This document shows positions 35,107 through 44,800 of a stretch of DNA of 64,000 nucleotides, one piece after another (position 1 is the first letter of the stretch; each line of letters starts with the position of its first letter). Under the pieces are notes generated by a model. The model was not told the DNA's origin, searched no databases, and saw only the letters and a list, made by a program, of their open reading frames with translations. The translations under genes were made by a program, and so were the position numbers. This DNA comes from Planctomycetota bacterium (GTDB lineage: Bacteria; Planctomycetota; UBA1135; GCA-002686595), in NCBI GenBank assembly GCA_016712565.1, contig JADJQU010000001.1, forward strand, positions 310,001 to 374,000, given 5' to 3'.

Positions 35107-36597
35107 GTGGCACCGCGCACCGTCGTGGCGTGGCTCGTCGCAGGCCTGGCCGCCTGGGCGGCGGGAGAGGCCGCCGCGAAGCCCCCGCAGCCCGCGCCGT
35201 TCGGGCTCCGGGCTCCCCAGGATCCGCGGGCGGCCTTCGAGAAGCGACGCAACGAAATGATGCTGGCCCAGAGTCAGCGCCACTTGGAGTACGGACTCGA
35301 ATTGCGCAAGCAGGGGCTGCCGACGCAGGCGGCGGCCCAGATCGTGCTGGCGGCGGAGCTGGGCGGGGGTCGCAACCCCGGCGCGCTGCAGGTGCTCTCG
35401 ATCATGCGCCAGTACGACGAGGCCTTCTGGAAACGCCACGGTTCACGCCCCACGGCGCGCAAGCTGGAAAGTTACGACAAGCAGGCGCGCGCCTTGACGG
35501 CCACGGACGGCGAGGAACTCCTGAAACTGGCCGAGTGGGGCACCCAGCATCAATGCGGGGCCGAGGCCGACGCGATCTACATGGAGCTCTTGCTGGCCCG
35601 GGACGAGCCCCTGGTATTCGACGCCAAGGGTCGCATCGTGCTGCCCCACGGCACGATTCCCGAGACAGCCTCGGCCAAGATCGCCGGCGACGCGGTGCAG
35701 ATCAACGGCAGGCGCTACGTGCGCGACGCTCTGCTTTCCAAGCTGCCCGAGGTGCTCACCTTGTTCGAGGTTTCCGACGAGGAAGTGCGCGTGCGCAGCA
35801 CGACCAGCCTGGAAGAGGCCCGCGACCTGCACGCCCTGTGCAAGGCGCTGCTGCCCAAGCTCGAGCAGGACCTGGGCGCAAAGCCCGAACGCCGACTGCC
35901 GCTGTTCGTGTTCGGCAAGCGGCCCGACTACGAACGGACCCTGGACCAACTGGGCCTCTCCGGACACAAGACCGTGGCCGGGGTGGCTTCCTCCCAGCCG
36001 TTCGTGGCCATCGTCTGCGCCGAGGGCCTCGCCAGACCCGCGGTGGAGGAAGTTCCCGAGGACGCGGAGCGCGGCCCCGACTACGACATCCTGCGCGGCG
36101 TGTGCCTGCACGAACTGACGCACCTGTTCAGCGCCGCCGTGTCGCGCAGCGCATTCCCCTGCTGGTACGAGGAGGGCTTGGCGGACACCTTCGGGGGTTC
36201 GGGGACCTTCGTCTGGGATGGCAAGTCCCTCCAGGTGGGGGGGCTCCTGGCGCGCTCGCGCCTCGATGCCCTGCGCGACCCGAAGGGCCGCATGCCCCTG
36301 AACACGTTCCTGATCCACGACGCGCTGTCCAGCTGGCGCAGCGGAACCGATGCGGGACTTGCCTTCTACGCGCAGGCCTGGGCCTGGGTTCGCTATCTGC
36401 GCAGCGGCGCCGGGACGGAGGTGGCGACGCGCTTCGAGGCCTGGGAGGACCGCTGTCGCGGCCAGATGCTGGGCTTCGAGCCGGGCCGCGCAGGCGGCGG
36501 GGATCGCGCCTCCGCGAGCAATCTCTTCTACGAGATGTTCGGCAAGGACCTGCCCAAGCTCGAGGCGGGGTTCGCGGTCTGGCTCGAGCAACTCTGA
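35107..36597 (+). CDS. Second exported zincin-like protein (HELTH motif)
   Basis: 496 residues. It starts with GTG 35107, 5 nt after the preceding stop, so translation may be coupled. Signal peptide (VVAWLVAGLAAWAAGEAAA), then a long helical N-terminal part with a TPR-like segment (LEYGLELRKQGLPTQAAAQI). The zinc motif is VCLHELTHLFSAA (His335). The third-ligand Glu lies in CWYEEGLADTFGGSGTF, as in DUF1570 and peptidase MA-like proteins. Unlike its neighbour it is unbroken. Substrate unknown; both may act together on envelope proteins. Not closely alike outside the motif. Confidence 0.82.
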   Translation: MAPRTVVAWLVAGLAAWAAGEAAAKPPQPAPFGLRAPQDPRAAFEKRRNEMMLAQSQRHLEYGLELRKQGLPTQAAAQIVLAAELGGGRNPGALQVLSIMRQYDEAFWKRHGSRPTARKLESYDKQARALTATDGEELLKLAEWGTQHQCGAEADAIYMELLLARDEPLVFDAKGRIVLPHGTIPETASAKIAGDAVQINGRRYVRDALLSKLPEVLTLFEVSDEEVRVRSTTSLEEARDLHALCKALLPKLEQDLGAKPERRLPLFVFGKRPDYERTLDQLGLSGHKTVAGVASSQPFVAIVCAEGLARPAVEEVPEDAERGPDYDILRGVCLHELTHLFSAAVSRSAFPCWYEEGLADTFGGSGTFVWDGKSLQVGGLLARSRLDALRDPKGRMPLNTFLIHDALSSWRSGTDAGLAFYAQAWAWVRYLRSGAGTEVATRFEAWEDRCRGQMLGFEPGRAGGGDRASASNLFYEMFGKDLPKLEAGFAVWLEQL

Positions 36598-36669
36598 GGC
36601 GTTCGAACGCGTGCGGGCTCTCCTGCCGCGCGGAGCCGGCGTGGTAGGGTTCCGCCCAAGGAGACTCCC

Positions 36670-37257
<588 letters not shown>

Positions 37258-37291
37258 ACCGAATCCTGCGCGAGCGTGCGATCGCGTCCCG

Positions 37292-39223
37292 TCAGTACCG
37301 GATCTCGAGCACCTGTCCGGGCAGCAGCACGAGCGGCAGGCGCGCGACTTCCTCGGACTGGGCGTAGAGCACCAGGGAGGAGCCGCGCTCGCTGACGCCC
37401 AGGGAGTGGCTCGCGCCGTCCTTCGACAGTGGGATCGAGCTGCTGGAGCTCCAGCCGCCGTTCTGGAAGCTGAAGACCTGCAGAGTCGCCCCGTGCTCGT
37501 CGAGCACCTCCCCGCGGGTCGCGGGAAGGGGCGACTTCTCGCGCAGCACGCGAAAATGCGCGCGCAGGTCCACCTGCAGTCGCAGTTCCTGCGCCAGGTC
37601 GACTTCGGCCACCTCCCAGCGTTGTTCCATGAGCGCGTCGCCGTGGACCGCGATCCGCACCTCGGCCCGCGGCACGTTCTTCAGCTGGAAGGTCCCGTCC
37701 GCACCGGTCGCGACCGCTTTGCTCGATTCCCACGCGGAGGCACCACCGGAGGCGAAGGTCACCAATTCCACGCTCACCTGGGCCTCGGGCACGGCTTGGC
37801 CGCGCCGGTCCACGACCCGGCCCCGCACCTCGGTCGCGACCGCGTCCGGGCCGAGGCGCAGCACCACGTCCGTGCGGCCCGCGGCAACTCGCTCGGCGCG
37901 CACCACGAGCAGGCTCTTGGGTTGCCAGGCCCGCAGGGTGTAGTCGCGCGCCGAGAGTCCTCGCAGCGTGAACTCCCCGGACCTGTCGGTGGTCACGCTG
38001 GGCGAGCCGCGCGTGTTGCCCGCCGCCAGGCCCTCGGCGATCGTGGGGGGCACCGAACCGCTGGAAAGCTCGGTGCCGTCGGCGAGGCTCACCGTCCAGC
38101 CCTTGGCGGGAGCACCGTCGGCCAGCAGCACCTTGCCGCGGATCTCCAACGTCGCCGGGCCCAGGCGCAACAGGAGCGGCGAAAAGTCGCGGCGTTCGAG
38201 GCGCTCCGCCAGGCTGCGATCCACCGCGGCCTGCAGCCCGCGCTTGACCGCCACCAGCGGGGCGCCGTCGGAGAGCCGGTCCGGCGCCGGCAATTCGAAG
38301 CGGCCGCGATCGTCCGTCTCGGTCGTGCTCTCGGCCAGGCTGACGCGGGCGTCCTCGACGGGGGCGCCGGCCATGTCGAGCACCACGCCCGCGAACACCG
38401 CGGCCTCCTGCACGCCGTCGTGGAGCACGAGGCGCAGGTCCAGGGCGGTCTCGCCCTCGAGGACCAGAGCGCCCCGCCCACGCTCGCCGCGGGAGGCTTG
38501 CAGGTCGGAGCCCTGGACGGCCGGAACACCCTGCAGGGAAAACGCCCCGCGGGGGCCGCTCCTGGTGGCCAGGGTGCGCGGTGCGTTGCGATCGAGCGGC
38601 GCAGGGAACTTCCGCAGGTCCGTGGACTCGATCCGCAGGGAGACGCTCGCCCCCTCGATCGCGACGCCCTGCTCGTCCTCCACCGTGCCGCCGAGCTCGA
38701 TGGCCGGGGCCGCGACCACGAGCAGGCCCCCATGACGTTCGCGCGAGAAGGGTGTGTCCAGGGCGCTCGCCCAGCGCTGACCCGGCGCGATCTCCAACTC
38801 CAGTTGTCCCGCGAGCAACAGGTTCACCGCCGCCGGCCCGGCGTCGAACTCGAAGCGGCCGTCGGTGCCGCTCTCGACGGCGAACGGCAGGGCTGCGCCG
38901 CGGAGCGAAAGGGCCACGCCGGCGAGGGGCGCTCCCGTGAGGTCGAGCACGCGGCCGTCCACGACGAAGGGGGCCTCGGGTGCGGCCTCTGCCTCCGCGG
39001 CGGGGCCGGGCATCGGGACGGACTCCACCCGCGTGCGGTCGCTCCCGGAGGGCGCTCCGCCGCCGACTTCCGTGGCGGAAGATCCGCGTGGCGGGCTCTG
39101 GGCGTCCGTCGCCGCCCGAGCCATCGTCGGGCCCGGGAGCGGGCTCGACGCCGAGGAGGTCCAGGCCCACCAGACGACCCCGAGCAACAACAACAGGACC
39201 GCGACTCCAATGAGCGTTCGCAT
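37292..39223 (-). CDS. Membrane-anchored protein with carboxypeptidase-regulatory-like domains
   Basis: 643 residues. The N-terminal signal anchor (LIGVAVLLLLLGVVWWAW) is followed by a Pro/Ser linker. Then come at least five beta-sandwich repeats of the CarboxypepD_reg/transthyretin-like type: DGRVLDLTGAPLAGVALSLRG, GGTVEDEQGVAIEGASVSL, AGVVLDMAGAPVEDARVSL, IRGKVLLADGAPAKGWTVSL and RGRVVDRRGQAVPEAQVSVE. These domains usually bind carbohydrate or act as structural spacers at the cell surface; no enzyme domain is present. Such proteins are abundant in Planctomycetota. It converges with the selenoprotein gene. Confidence 0.85.
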   Translation of the reverse strand: MRTLIGVAVLLLLLGVVWWAWTSSASSPLPGPTMARAATDAQSPPRGSSATEVGGGAPSGSDRTRVESVPMPGPAAEAEAAPEAPFVVDGRVLDLTGAPLAGVALSLRGAALPFAVESGTDGRFEFDAGPAAVNLLLAGQLELEIAPGQRWASALDTPFSRERHGGLLVVAAPAIELGGTVEDEQGVAIEGASVSLRIESTDLRKFPAPLDRNAPRTLATRSGPRGAFSLQGVPAVQGSDLQASRGERGRGALVLEGETALDLRLVLHDGVQEAAVFAGVVLDMAGAPVEDARVSLAESTTETDDRGRFELPAPDRLSDGAPLVAVKRGLQAAVDRSLAERLERRDFSPLLLRLGPATLEIRGKVLLADGAPAKGWTVSLADGTELSSGSVPPTIAEGLAAGNTRGSPSVTTDRSGEFTLRGLSARDYTLRAWQPKSLLVVRAERVAAGRTDVVLRLGPDAVATEVRGRVVDRRGQAVPEAQVSVELVTFASGGASAWESSKAVATGADGTFQLKNVPRAEVRIAVHGDALMEQRWEVAEVDLAQELRLQVDLRAHFRVLREKSPLPATRGEVLDEHGATLQVFSFQNGGWSSSSSIPLSKDGASHSLGVSERGSSLVLYAQSEEVARLPLVLLPGQVLEIRY

Positions 39224-39233
39224 GGGGAAACCC

Positions 39234-40040
39234 TCAGGGGCCGTCGAGCCAGGCCGTGAACTTGCTGCGCGGCAGGGGCGTGGTCATCCAGGACACGTCC
39301 GGCTCGGGGGCGTGCAGCAAGTCGCGCACGGGGAGCAACCTGCGCAGCGCTTCCCGCGACAGCGTGCCCTTCTTCGTGCGCCAGCGAATCTCGCCGGTCT
39401 CCAGGATGCGCGCCACCACGGCGTCCGTCAGGCGGCAGTCGCCCGCCACGTAGTCGAGCACGGCCTGGTGGTTGCCGCGGGCCCATTCCTTGGGGGCGTC
39501 CTCGCCGTGCATGGACTTCTTCTCGGCGATGCCCATGCCGTCGGCCACCGCCGCGAGCCCCACGGGATAGCCCTTGAGGACGAAGAACTGGAACATGGGA
39601 TCGAAGAGCTCCCGGGCCACCTCCCGAGCCAGCCCCAGATCGCCCGCGGCGTGGCCGAGCCAGCGCAGGTCGAAGGACAGCCCGTTCCAGGCCGTGACCA
39701 TGGCGCCCGCGCGCTGGGCGGCCCGCAGGTGGAGGAGCACCTCCTTCGCTCCCGCGGCGTCCAGGTGTCCGCCGGGTTGGCCCCGGGTCACGCTTCCGTG
39801 CCAATGGCGCACGAGGCCGCGCTCGTCCACCGCGGCGGCGCAGGCGATCTTGAACGGCCCGTGACGATCGAGGTCGTCCCCGGGGGCGAGCTCGATCACG
39901 TCGGCGAGCTCGATGTCGAAGGCCAGTCGGGCGCGCGTTCCCGCGGGAGCCTTCGCGGGAGCCTTCGCCGGATCGCCGGCCGGCCGCGACCCGGGTCCGG
40001 GAGTCGCGGGATTTCCGAAGAGGTCGGCCTGTCGGTTCAT
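39234..40040 (-). CDS. DEDD-type 3'-5' exonuclease-like protein
   Basis: 268 residues. RNase H-fold exonuclease motifs: Exo I RLAFDIELADVI (D-x-E), Exo II AWNGLSFDLRWLG (N/D) and Exo III GDCRLTDAV with preceding LDYV. This is the DnaQ/RNase T superfamily pattern, closest in feel to the RNase H-like YprB/PolB-exonuclease group, acting on DNA or RNA 3' ends. The N-terminus is Ala/Pro/Lys-rich (AGDPAKAPAKAPAGTRA). Located 10 nt upstream of the regulatory-domain protein gene on the same strand, although the products seem unrelated. Substrate unknown. Confidence 0.8.
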   Translation of the reverse strand: MNRQADLFGNPATPGPGSRPAGDPAKAPAKAPAGTRARLAFDIELADVIELAPGDDLDRHGPFKIACAAAVDERGLVRHWHGSVTRGQPGGHLDAAGAKEVLLHLRAAQRAGAMVTAWNGLSFDLRWLGHAAGDLGLAREVARELFDPMFQFFVLKGYPVGLAAVADGMGIAEKKSMHGEDAPKEWARGNHQAVLDYVAGDCRLTDAVVARILETGEIRWRTKKGTLSREALRRLLPVRDLLHAPEPDVSWMTTPLPRSKFTAWLDGP

Positions 40041-40052
40041 GGGACGCGCCGC

Positions 40053-40847
40053 TCAGTGCCCGTGGAGCCGGGACAGCTCCGCGCTGCCGAACCACTCGTC
40101 GAGGGCATGGGCTCCCACGCGCGCGAGCACTTCGCCGAACGCCTCCTCGGCCTGGGCCAGGTTCTGCGCGTCGAGCCAGGCCACGGCCCGGCCGGCCTCC
40201 AGGTCGGCGAGCAGGAAGACCCGGCCCTGGGCCATCAGGGGCGCCAGCTCGCGCCGCGCCACGTCGCCGTGCTCCGCGGTGAGCAGCACGTAGCCGCGCA
40301 TGTTTTCCATGGGATTGGGCGTCGCGCCGCCGGCCTTGGCGGCCGCCTCGCGCGCGAGGTCGCGCTCCAGCGCCGCGGCGAGAGGCGCGTCGGTGTCGAA
40401 GTCGTGGTACTCCAGCACGAACATGCCGAGCTTGGACGTCGGGTCCGTGGAGGCCCACTCCGTGGCCAGGGCACGGTCTCCGGTGTTCATGACGAACAGC
40501 CCGCGCAAGGTCGCGTCGTGGCGCGCCTTGCCGAAGGGGCCCGCGACCACCAGGCGGCGCGCCTCGGCCAGGGCGCCGATGTTCTGCATGTGGCCCTGGA
40601 ATGCGGTTTGGCGCTCCTGGCCCACGACCTGTCCGTCGGCCGGCCCGGTCTTCAGGAACACGAGCGTGTAGGCGGGCCGCTTCGCGACCGGAGCTTCCGC
40701 CGTTGGTGTCGGCGCGTCGGGCAACGCGGGCCTCGCCGCGCCTGCGTCCGCGCTCCCGGGCGTCGAGGGCTGGGCCCGCTCCGGACTCGCGCAGCCGAAA
40801 CCAAGGACGAAGGAGAGTGCCAGGGCCGCCCCAACAGGGAATTTCAT
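40053..40847 (-). CDS. Lipoprotein with YCII-like domains
   Basis: 264 residues from ATG 40847. The lipobox is FVLGFGCASP, followed by an Ala/Pro linker. The core has two ferredoxin-like YCII/EthD-type units: TLVFLKTGPADGQ with AFQGHMQNIGALAEARRLVVAGPFG, then RGYVLLTAEHGDVARRELAPLMAQGRVFLLADLEAGRAVAW. YCII domains are small enzymes or ligand-binding folds. As lipoproteins they are unusual. Sits 12 nt upstream of the exonuclease gene, so one transcript with it and the 37292 gene is likely. Confidence 0.72.
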   Translation of the reverse strand: MKFPVGAALALSFVLGFGCASPERAQPSTPGSADAGAARPALPDAPTPTAEAPVAKRPAYTLVFLKTGPADGQVVGQERQTAFQGHMQNIGALAEARRLVVAGPFGKARHDATLRGLFVMNTGDRALATEWASTDPTSKLGMFVLEYHDFDTDAPLAAALERDLAREAAAKAGGATPNPMENMRGYVLLTAEHGDVARRELAPLMAQGRVFLLADLEAGRAVAWLDAQNLAQAEEAFGEVLARVGAHALDEWFGSAELSRLHGH

Positions 40848-40912
40848 GGGCGCGATGGTAATGGGCCGCGCGGATCCCGGGAAATCGCGGCCGCGCCGGT
40901 CACGAGCGCGCC

Positions 40913-40998
40913 TGTCAGCCCTGCGTATGGGCTTCAACCCCCGAGCACGGTCCAGCGATCGTCCGCCAGGTCGTAGCGCAGCAGGATCGGCACGCGGT
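40913..40998 (-). pseudogene. Relic of a Kelch gene 3' end
   Basis: About 86 bp nearly identical to 43774-43860, the end of the Kelch gene. It translates on the minus strand to SHRVPILLRYDLADDRWTVL(GG), where the intact gene has EDRVPILLRYDQADDRWTVL(GG). The similarity also continues past the stop codon into the downstream sequence. Only the last 20-odd codons remain, so this is a remnant of a duplicated gene or a footprint of rearrangement. Confidence 0.75.
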
Positions 40999-41321
40999 GG
41001 CTCGCGAAGCCTGCAGAAGGAGCCGCTTGGAGCTCATCGCTCGGAACGGTGGTCGTCGTCGAGTGCCCCAGGGCCAGTCCCCTCGTGGCCTGGGTCGGGT
41101 CACACACCCGCTCCCCACACCCCTGCGGCCGCTTCTCGCGGGACCTCGCGGGGTGGCCCGCCCGTCCCATCCGCTCTGTCCTTCTCGGAGGCTTGCTGGG
41201 CCCCAAGACAGCGCGCCCAGGCGAAGCCGGTCGGGCCTCGCCTGGGCGACGTCATCTCGGCTGGTCGGGGAATTCCCGAAGGCTGATCCAGCCGTCCAGT
41301 TTGCGGGCGCCTAGCCCCAGA
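40999..41321. other. Intergenic region, no gene seen
   Basis: About 320 bases between the Kelch relic and the end of the lamin-tail gene. No conserved coding frame. The segment near 41311-41420 contains an alternative ending for the lamin-tail protein in another frame. Confidence 0.4.
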
Positions 41322-43307
41322 TCAGGCGCCCGATCGCGTAGCCGATGCCGCAGACCAGGGCGCCGATGAGTGCCCCGGCGGCTGCCCCGGGAATCCGGCA
41401 GACCCGACGGTAGCCCCCCAGGCGGCGATCGCCCCGCCGGCTTGCCAGGCGGTCTGGCCGGGCGTGGGCCGGGGCGGTGCAGGCGGAACCGGCGCCGGCG
41501 GCGGAGGCGGCGGCGGAGGCGTGACCACCACAGTCACGGTCACCGTAGTGACGTTCCCGTTCGCGTCGACCACACGGATGATCACCAGCGTGGTCGTGTT
41601 GCCGGGTCTCTGCGGGGCGCACACCGGGGGGTCCACATAGAAGTTGTTCTGGGCGAGGGTCGTGCCGTTGCGCCGGAAGCCTCGCACGCCCGAGGCCACG
41701 TACTTCCCGCCGATCAGGGCATCGACCCGGTTCATGAACGCGCTGGCGGTGGCGGTCTGGCCGCTCGACAGCTGCTCGATCGGGAGCTTCATGTCAAAGT
41801 CGACCTTGTACTGCCCGCCGGAGGCTCCGATCACCAGGCTGATGGAACCCGTCTGGCCCGTCTGCAGGGCAATGTCCAGGCGACCGTCTCGGCTCTGATC
41901 GAAGCGGGTGATCTGGACATCCGTAGATCCATCGCCCTGCACGTTCGAGTCCATCTCGATCACGAGCGTTTCGTCGTACGGGACGCCCGTGTAGGGGGTC
42001 GGCCCGGACGGGAAGGGGCGGTTGGCGGTGAAGAGGCTGTGCGTCTTTCCATCTCCCACCCGGGTGATCGCGTTCGAGGTGACGACGACTCGAGTCGACG
42101 GATTGAGGTAGTCGCGGCACCCGCGCTTCTCCGCGAAGAGCCACTGGTCATCACCCTGTTGGGTGAGGGTCGTGTTCCCGCTGATCTCGAACCACTGGAT
42201 CAGGCCGGACTCGACCAGCTTCACATGCGAGGCGTAGTCGGTCCTGGGCCGGCCGATCGGGAACCCGCTGTAGGTCGCCTTGTTGTCGATGAAGATCGAG
42301 TCTCCAGCGGCGGAGGTGAGCGTACCACTCACGATCCTCTGGTAGCTGAGGGAACTGGCATTGGGGTTGCCGACCAGTTTCGTGAGCAGCTGACCCTTGT
42401 AGACCGACGGGACACCGTGCTTCTCGATGGTGAAGCTGTGGTCGGCAGTCACCTGCAAGGTGGTCGAAGTCGGACGACTCACCACGACTCCCATGACCGA
42501 CGAGCCCGTGATCGAGTACCGACCGTTGTCGTACTGCATGTCGCCGTAGCCGAGCAGCGTGTCGTTGACGAGCTGCTGGGCGCCGAGCAAGAGATCCTCG
42601 GGGCCGGCGTGCATCAGGTCGTTCGAGCGACCGGGAGACGGGCGGGCCGCCAGACGGCCGCCGTGGGGGGCCCAATCCCCGGGGCTGCCCGGGTAGTTGG
42701 TCGTGTTGGAGTTGCGACCGACGGACTCGCCCTCGAGAACTGGGGTGCCGGTCGCGAAGCTCGTGTTGAAGAACTTGCCCGGCCCCCAGGGACCGAGGTT
42801 GGTCCCGCTGGGGGCAGTGCCCAGGCCCCAGTAGAACGCGTCGATGACCTGGGACGACTGGGAATCGAGCAGTCGAACGCCCCCGCTCTTGTTCCCGAGG
42901 TAGTTCGCCATCGGCAGCCCGGAGCTGAAGGCAGCCGATCCATCGCTCACATCGGAGTCGAGCTGGGGAAGCGAGCCCGGCCCGAGGCAGAGCACGACGG
43001 CACATCCCTTCCGAGCCAGGACCGGCGGGAAGCGGCCGATCGAGTTGCCGAGGTTGTCGGTCAAGCTGAGGGTGCTGAGGTCGAGACTGTCCTGAAGCAC
43101 GAGGATCTCGACGTATTCCCCGACGGCCGCCGTGCCGTCCGTGCCCGTGGAATCGAAGAGGATCTCGTTGAGCACCGCAGGGGGAATCGGCGAACCGGCA
43201 GGCCCCTGCCCCAAGGCGCCGAGTCCGAGCGTTGTGGTGCACAGCGCCAGCGCAAGCGTGGAGCGCACACCGGGCCAGAGTCTCTGATGGCAGAAGTTCG
43301 TTTTCAT
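41322..43307 (-). CDS. Exported lamin-tail-domain protein
   Basis: 661 residues from ATG 43307. Signal peptide (RSTLALALCTTTLGLGALGQ), then a lamin-tail (LTD) domain: PAVLNEILFDSTGTDG, EYVEILVLQDSLDLSTL, DNLGNSIGRFPP and FYWGLGTAPSGTNLGPWGPG. The middle is beta-rich. Near the C-terminus a Pro run (TPPPPPPPPAPVPPAPP) leads to the end. At a G6 run (about 41416-41421) a one-base change would switch to the frame GYRRVCRIPGAAAGALIGAL, which ends in a hydrophobic glycine-zipper-like helix and stop at 41311. That ending looks more natural for a surface protein. Function unknown; LTDs often occur in secreted nucleases and adhesins. Confidence 0.82.
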   Translation of the reverse strand: MKTNFCHQRLWPGVRSTLALALCTTTLGLGALGQGPAGSPIPPAVLNEILFDSTGTDGTAAVGEYVEILVLQDSLDLSTLSLTDNLGNSIGRFPPVLARKGCAVVLCLGPGSLPQLDSDVSDGSAAFSSGLPMANYLGNKSGGVRLLDSQSSQVIDAFYWGLGTAPSGTNLGPWGPGKFFNTSFATGTPVLEGESVGRNSNTTNYPGSPGDWAPHGGRLAARPSPGRSNDLMHAGPEDLLLGAQQLVNDTLLGYGDMQYDNGRYSITGSSVMGVVVSRPTSTTLQVTADHSFTIEKHGVPSVYKGQLLTKLVGNPNASSLSYQRIVSGTLTSAAGDSIFIDNKATYSGFPIGRPRTDYASHVKLVESGLIQWFEISGNTTLTQQGDDQWLFAEKRGCRDYLNPSTRVVVTSNAITRVGDGKTHSLFTANRPFPSGPTPYTGVPYDETLVIEMDSNVQGDGSTDVQITRFDQSRDGRLDIALQTGQTGSISLVIGASGGQYKVDFDMKLPIEQLSSGQTATASAFMNRVDALIGGKYVASGVRGFRRNGTTLAQNNFYVDPPVCAPQRPGNTTTLVIIRVVDANGNVTTVTVTVVVTPPPPPPPPAPVPPAPPRPTPGQTAWQAGGAIAAWGATVGSAGFPGQPPGHSSAPWSAASATRSGA

Positions 43308-43795
43308 GTCAGCCTCTTGGTTGAGGAATGAAGGGAAGAGCAAATGGGGAACTGAGAAGTGCACGGTTGCCCCCCCTCTCGAGTGGACGTTTGACGCGAC
43401 TCGATCGAGGCGCCGGCAACCGGCGGCGAGGAGGAATTCGCGGTCGCGACTGCGGTCGCGAGTACTCCCCTCAATCCCTGAGGCGCTGGGGAAGCGCTCA
43501 ATCGGCGAGACTTCGTGGGGATTTTTCCGCGCGGAGTCGTGACTCGGGGGAACGGCCCTGCGGGCCTGCCACTGGTCCCAGGAGACAGGGGGCTGGGCGA
43601 GCGCGTGCCTCATGGAGGGCGTGCCCTCCCCGGGGGACTGCGCGGAAGCCCCCGGAGTCTCCGCGGTGGGTGGGGAAGCACCCGTCCATTGCAGGGCCGT
43701 GGAGACGCGCGGGCTTCTCGAGACCCTGCTCGTGGACCCGGGAAGTCGCGGCCCAGCGGGTCTCGGTCCCGCTCGTCAGCCCTGTCGCACGGACC
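43308..43795. other. Intergenic region, no gene seen
   Basis: About 490 bases upstream of the lamin-tail gene and downstream of the Kelch gene (both minus). Includes the 3' flank duplicated at 40913-40998 (from 43774) and short direct repeats (GGTCGCGACTGCGGTCGCGA near 43440). Probably contains the lamin-tail promoter; no site could be placed. Confidence 0.4.
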
Positions 43796-44800
43796 TCAAC
43801 CCCCGAGCACGGTCCAGCGATCGTCCGCCTGGTCGTAGCGCAGCAGGATCGGCACGCGGTCCTCCTCGGCGCCCACCCGCATGCCGCCGATGACCCAGAT
43901 CGAGCCGTCCAGGGAAACCGCCTGGGGCATGGCCATCAGGAACGGCGGCCGGGCACGCTCGGTCCAGGTGCCCGCGGAGGATTCGAAGCGCCATGCGCCG
44001 AAGTCGCCGAAGAGGTAGAGCGATTCTCCGCTCCGGGCCTGCACGGTGAACTTGGCCCACAGGCCGACGGGGGGCGCGGCGCCGGGCTTCCAAGGGGAGG
44101 CCGCGACCGATTGGCCGGGGCGATCGTCCGGCAGCACCCAGTGCTCCACCTGGGGCTCGAATTTCACGCCGTCCAGTCCTCCCAGGACGTGCAGTTTCTG
44201 CTGCAGGGTCTGCAGGCAGTGAAAGTGGTCTCCGACGTCGAAGCCCGGCGGCGCGGGGAGTTCGCGCAGCGCGGCCGTGGGGCCGCCCTCGGGCGATCCA
44301 GGCCCCAGGTCGATCGCCAGGAGGCCCGTCCGACGGCCTCCATAGCCCCCGAGCGCGTAGATCGTCGAGCCCACGGCCGCGGCGGCGAAGTGGGAGCGGG
44401 GCCAGTCGCCTGGGGCGGCGCCGGTGATCGGCACGGGCTCCCAGCGGTCGTGCTTCGAGTCGTAGCGCTCGAGGCCTTCGCCCAGTGCGAACGCCGCGCC
44501 GTGCACCACCGCCGAGGCGAAGAAGGCGCGGCCCGTTCCCATGTCGGCGCGCCGCTCCCATTTCTTGGAGCCGGGCGCCAGCCACCAGGTCTGCCGGGTC
44601 TCGCGGTCGGGCACCGAGGCGTCGCCGAAGCCGCCGAAGCACAAGAGGCCGCCGTCCACGAGTTCGATGCGGTGGCCGTGCCGCGGCGCGGGGAGCGCCA
44701 CGGGCACGAGCACGGCCGGGGCGGCGGGCGGCGCGGACGGCGCGGGTTGCGCCTGGCTCGGCAGCGCGATCCACAACAGTGCCGCGGCGAAGACGCTCAC
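43796..44800 (-). CDS. Exported Kelch-repeat protein
   Basis: 334 residues from GTG 44800, which overlaps the aldehyde dehydrogenase stop (GTGA). Signal peptide (VSVFAAALLWIALPSQAQ), then Kelch blades: RIELVDGGLLCFGGFGDASV, AVGSTIYALGGYGGRRTGLL, LQQKLHVLGGLDGVKFEPQ, SGESLYLFGDFGAWRFESSA and DGSIWVIGGMRVGAEEDRV. The blades fold into a beta-propeller, usually a binding platform. Coupled translation with an aldehyde dehydrogenase is odd for an exported protein. Its 3' end is duplicated at 40913-40998. Confidence 0.85.
   Translation of the reverse strand: MSVFAAALLWIALPSQAQPAPSAPPAAPAVLVPVALPAPRHGHRIELVDGGLLCFGGFGDASVPDRETRQTWWLAPGSKKWERRADMGTGRAFFASAVVHGAAFALGEGLERYDSKHDRWEPVPITGAAPGDWPRSHFAAAAVGSTIYALGGYGGRRTGLLAIDLGPGSPEGGPTAALRELPAPPGFDVGDHFHCLQTLQQKLHVLGGLDGVKFEPQVEHWVLPDDRPGQSVAASPWKPGAAPPVGLWAKFTVQARSGESLYLFGDFGAWRFESSAGTWTERARPPFLMAMPQAVSLDGSIWVIGGMRVGAEEDRVPILLRYDQADDRWTVLGG

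Noticed and set aside
39234..40458. Longer minus-strand frames covering the exonuclease and the regulatory-domain protein
   Set aside because: They are other-frame shadows; the called frames carry the DEDD and CarboxypepD_reg motifs.
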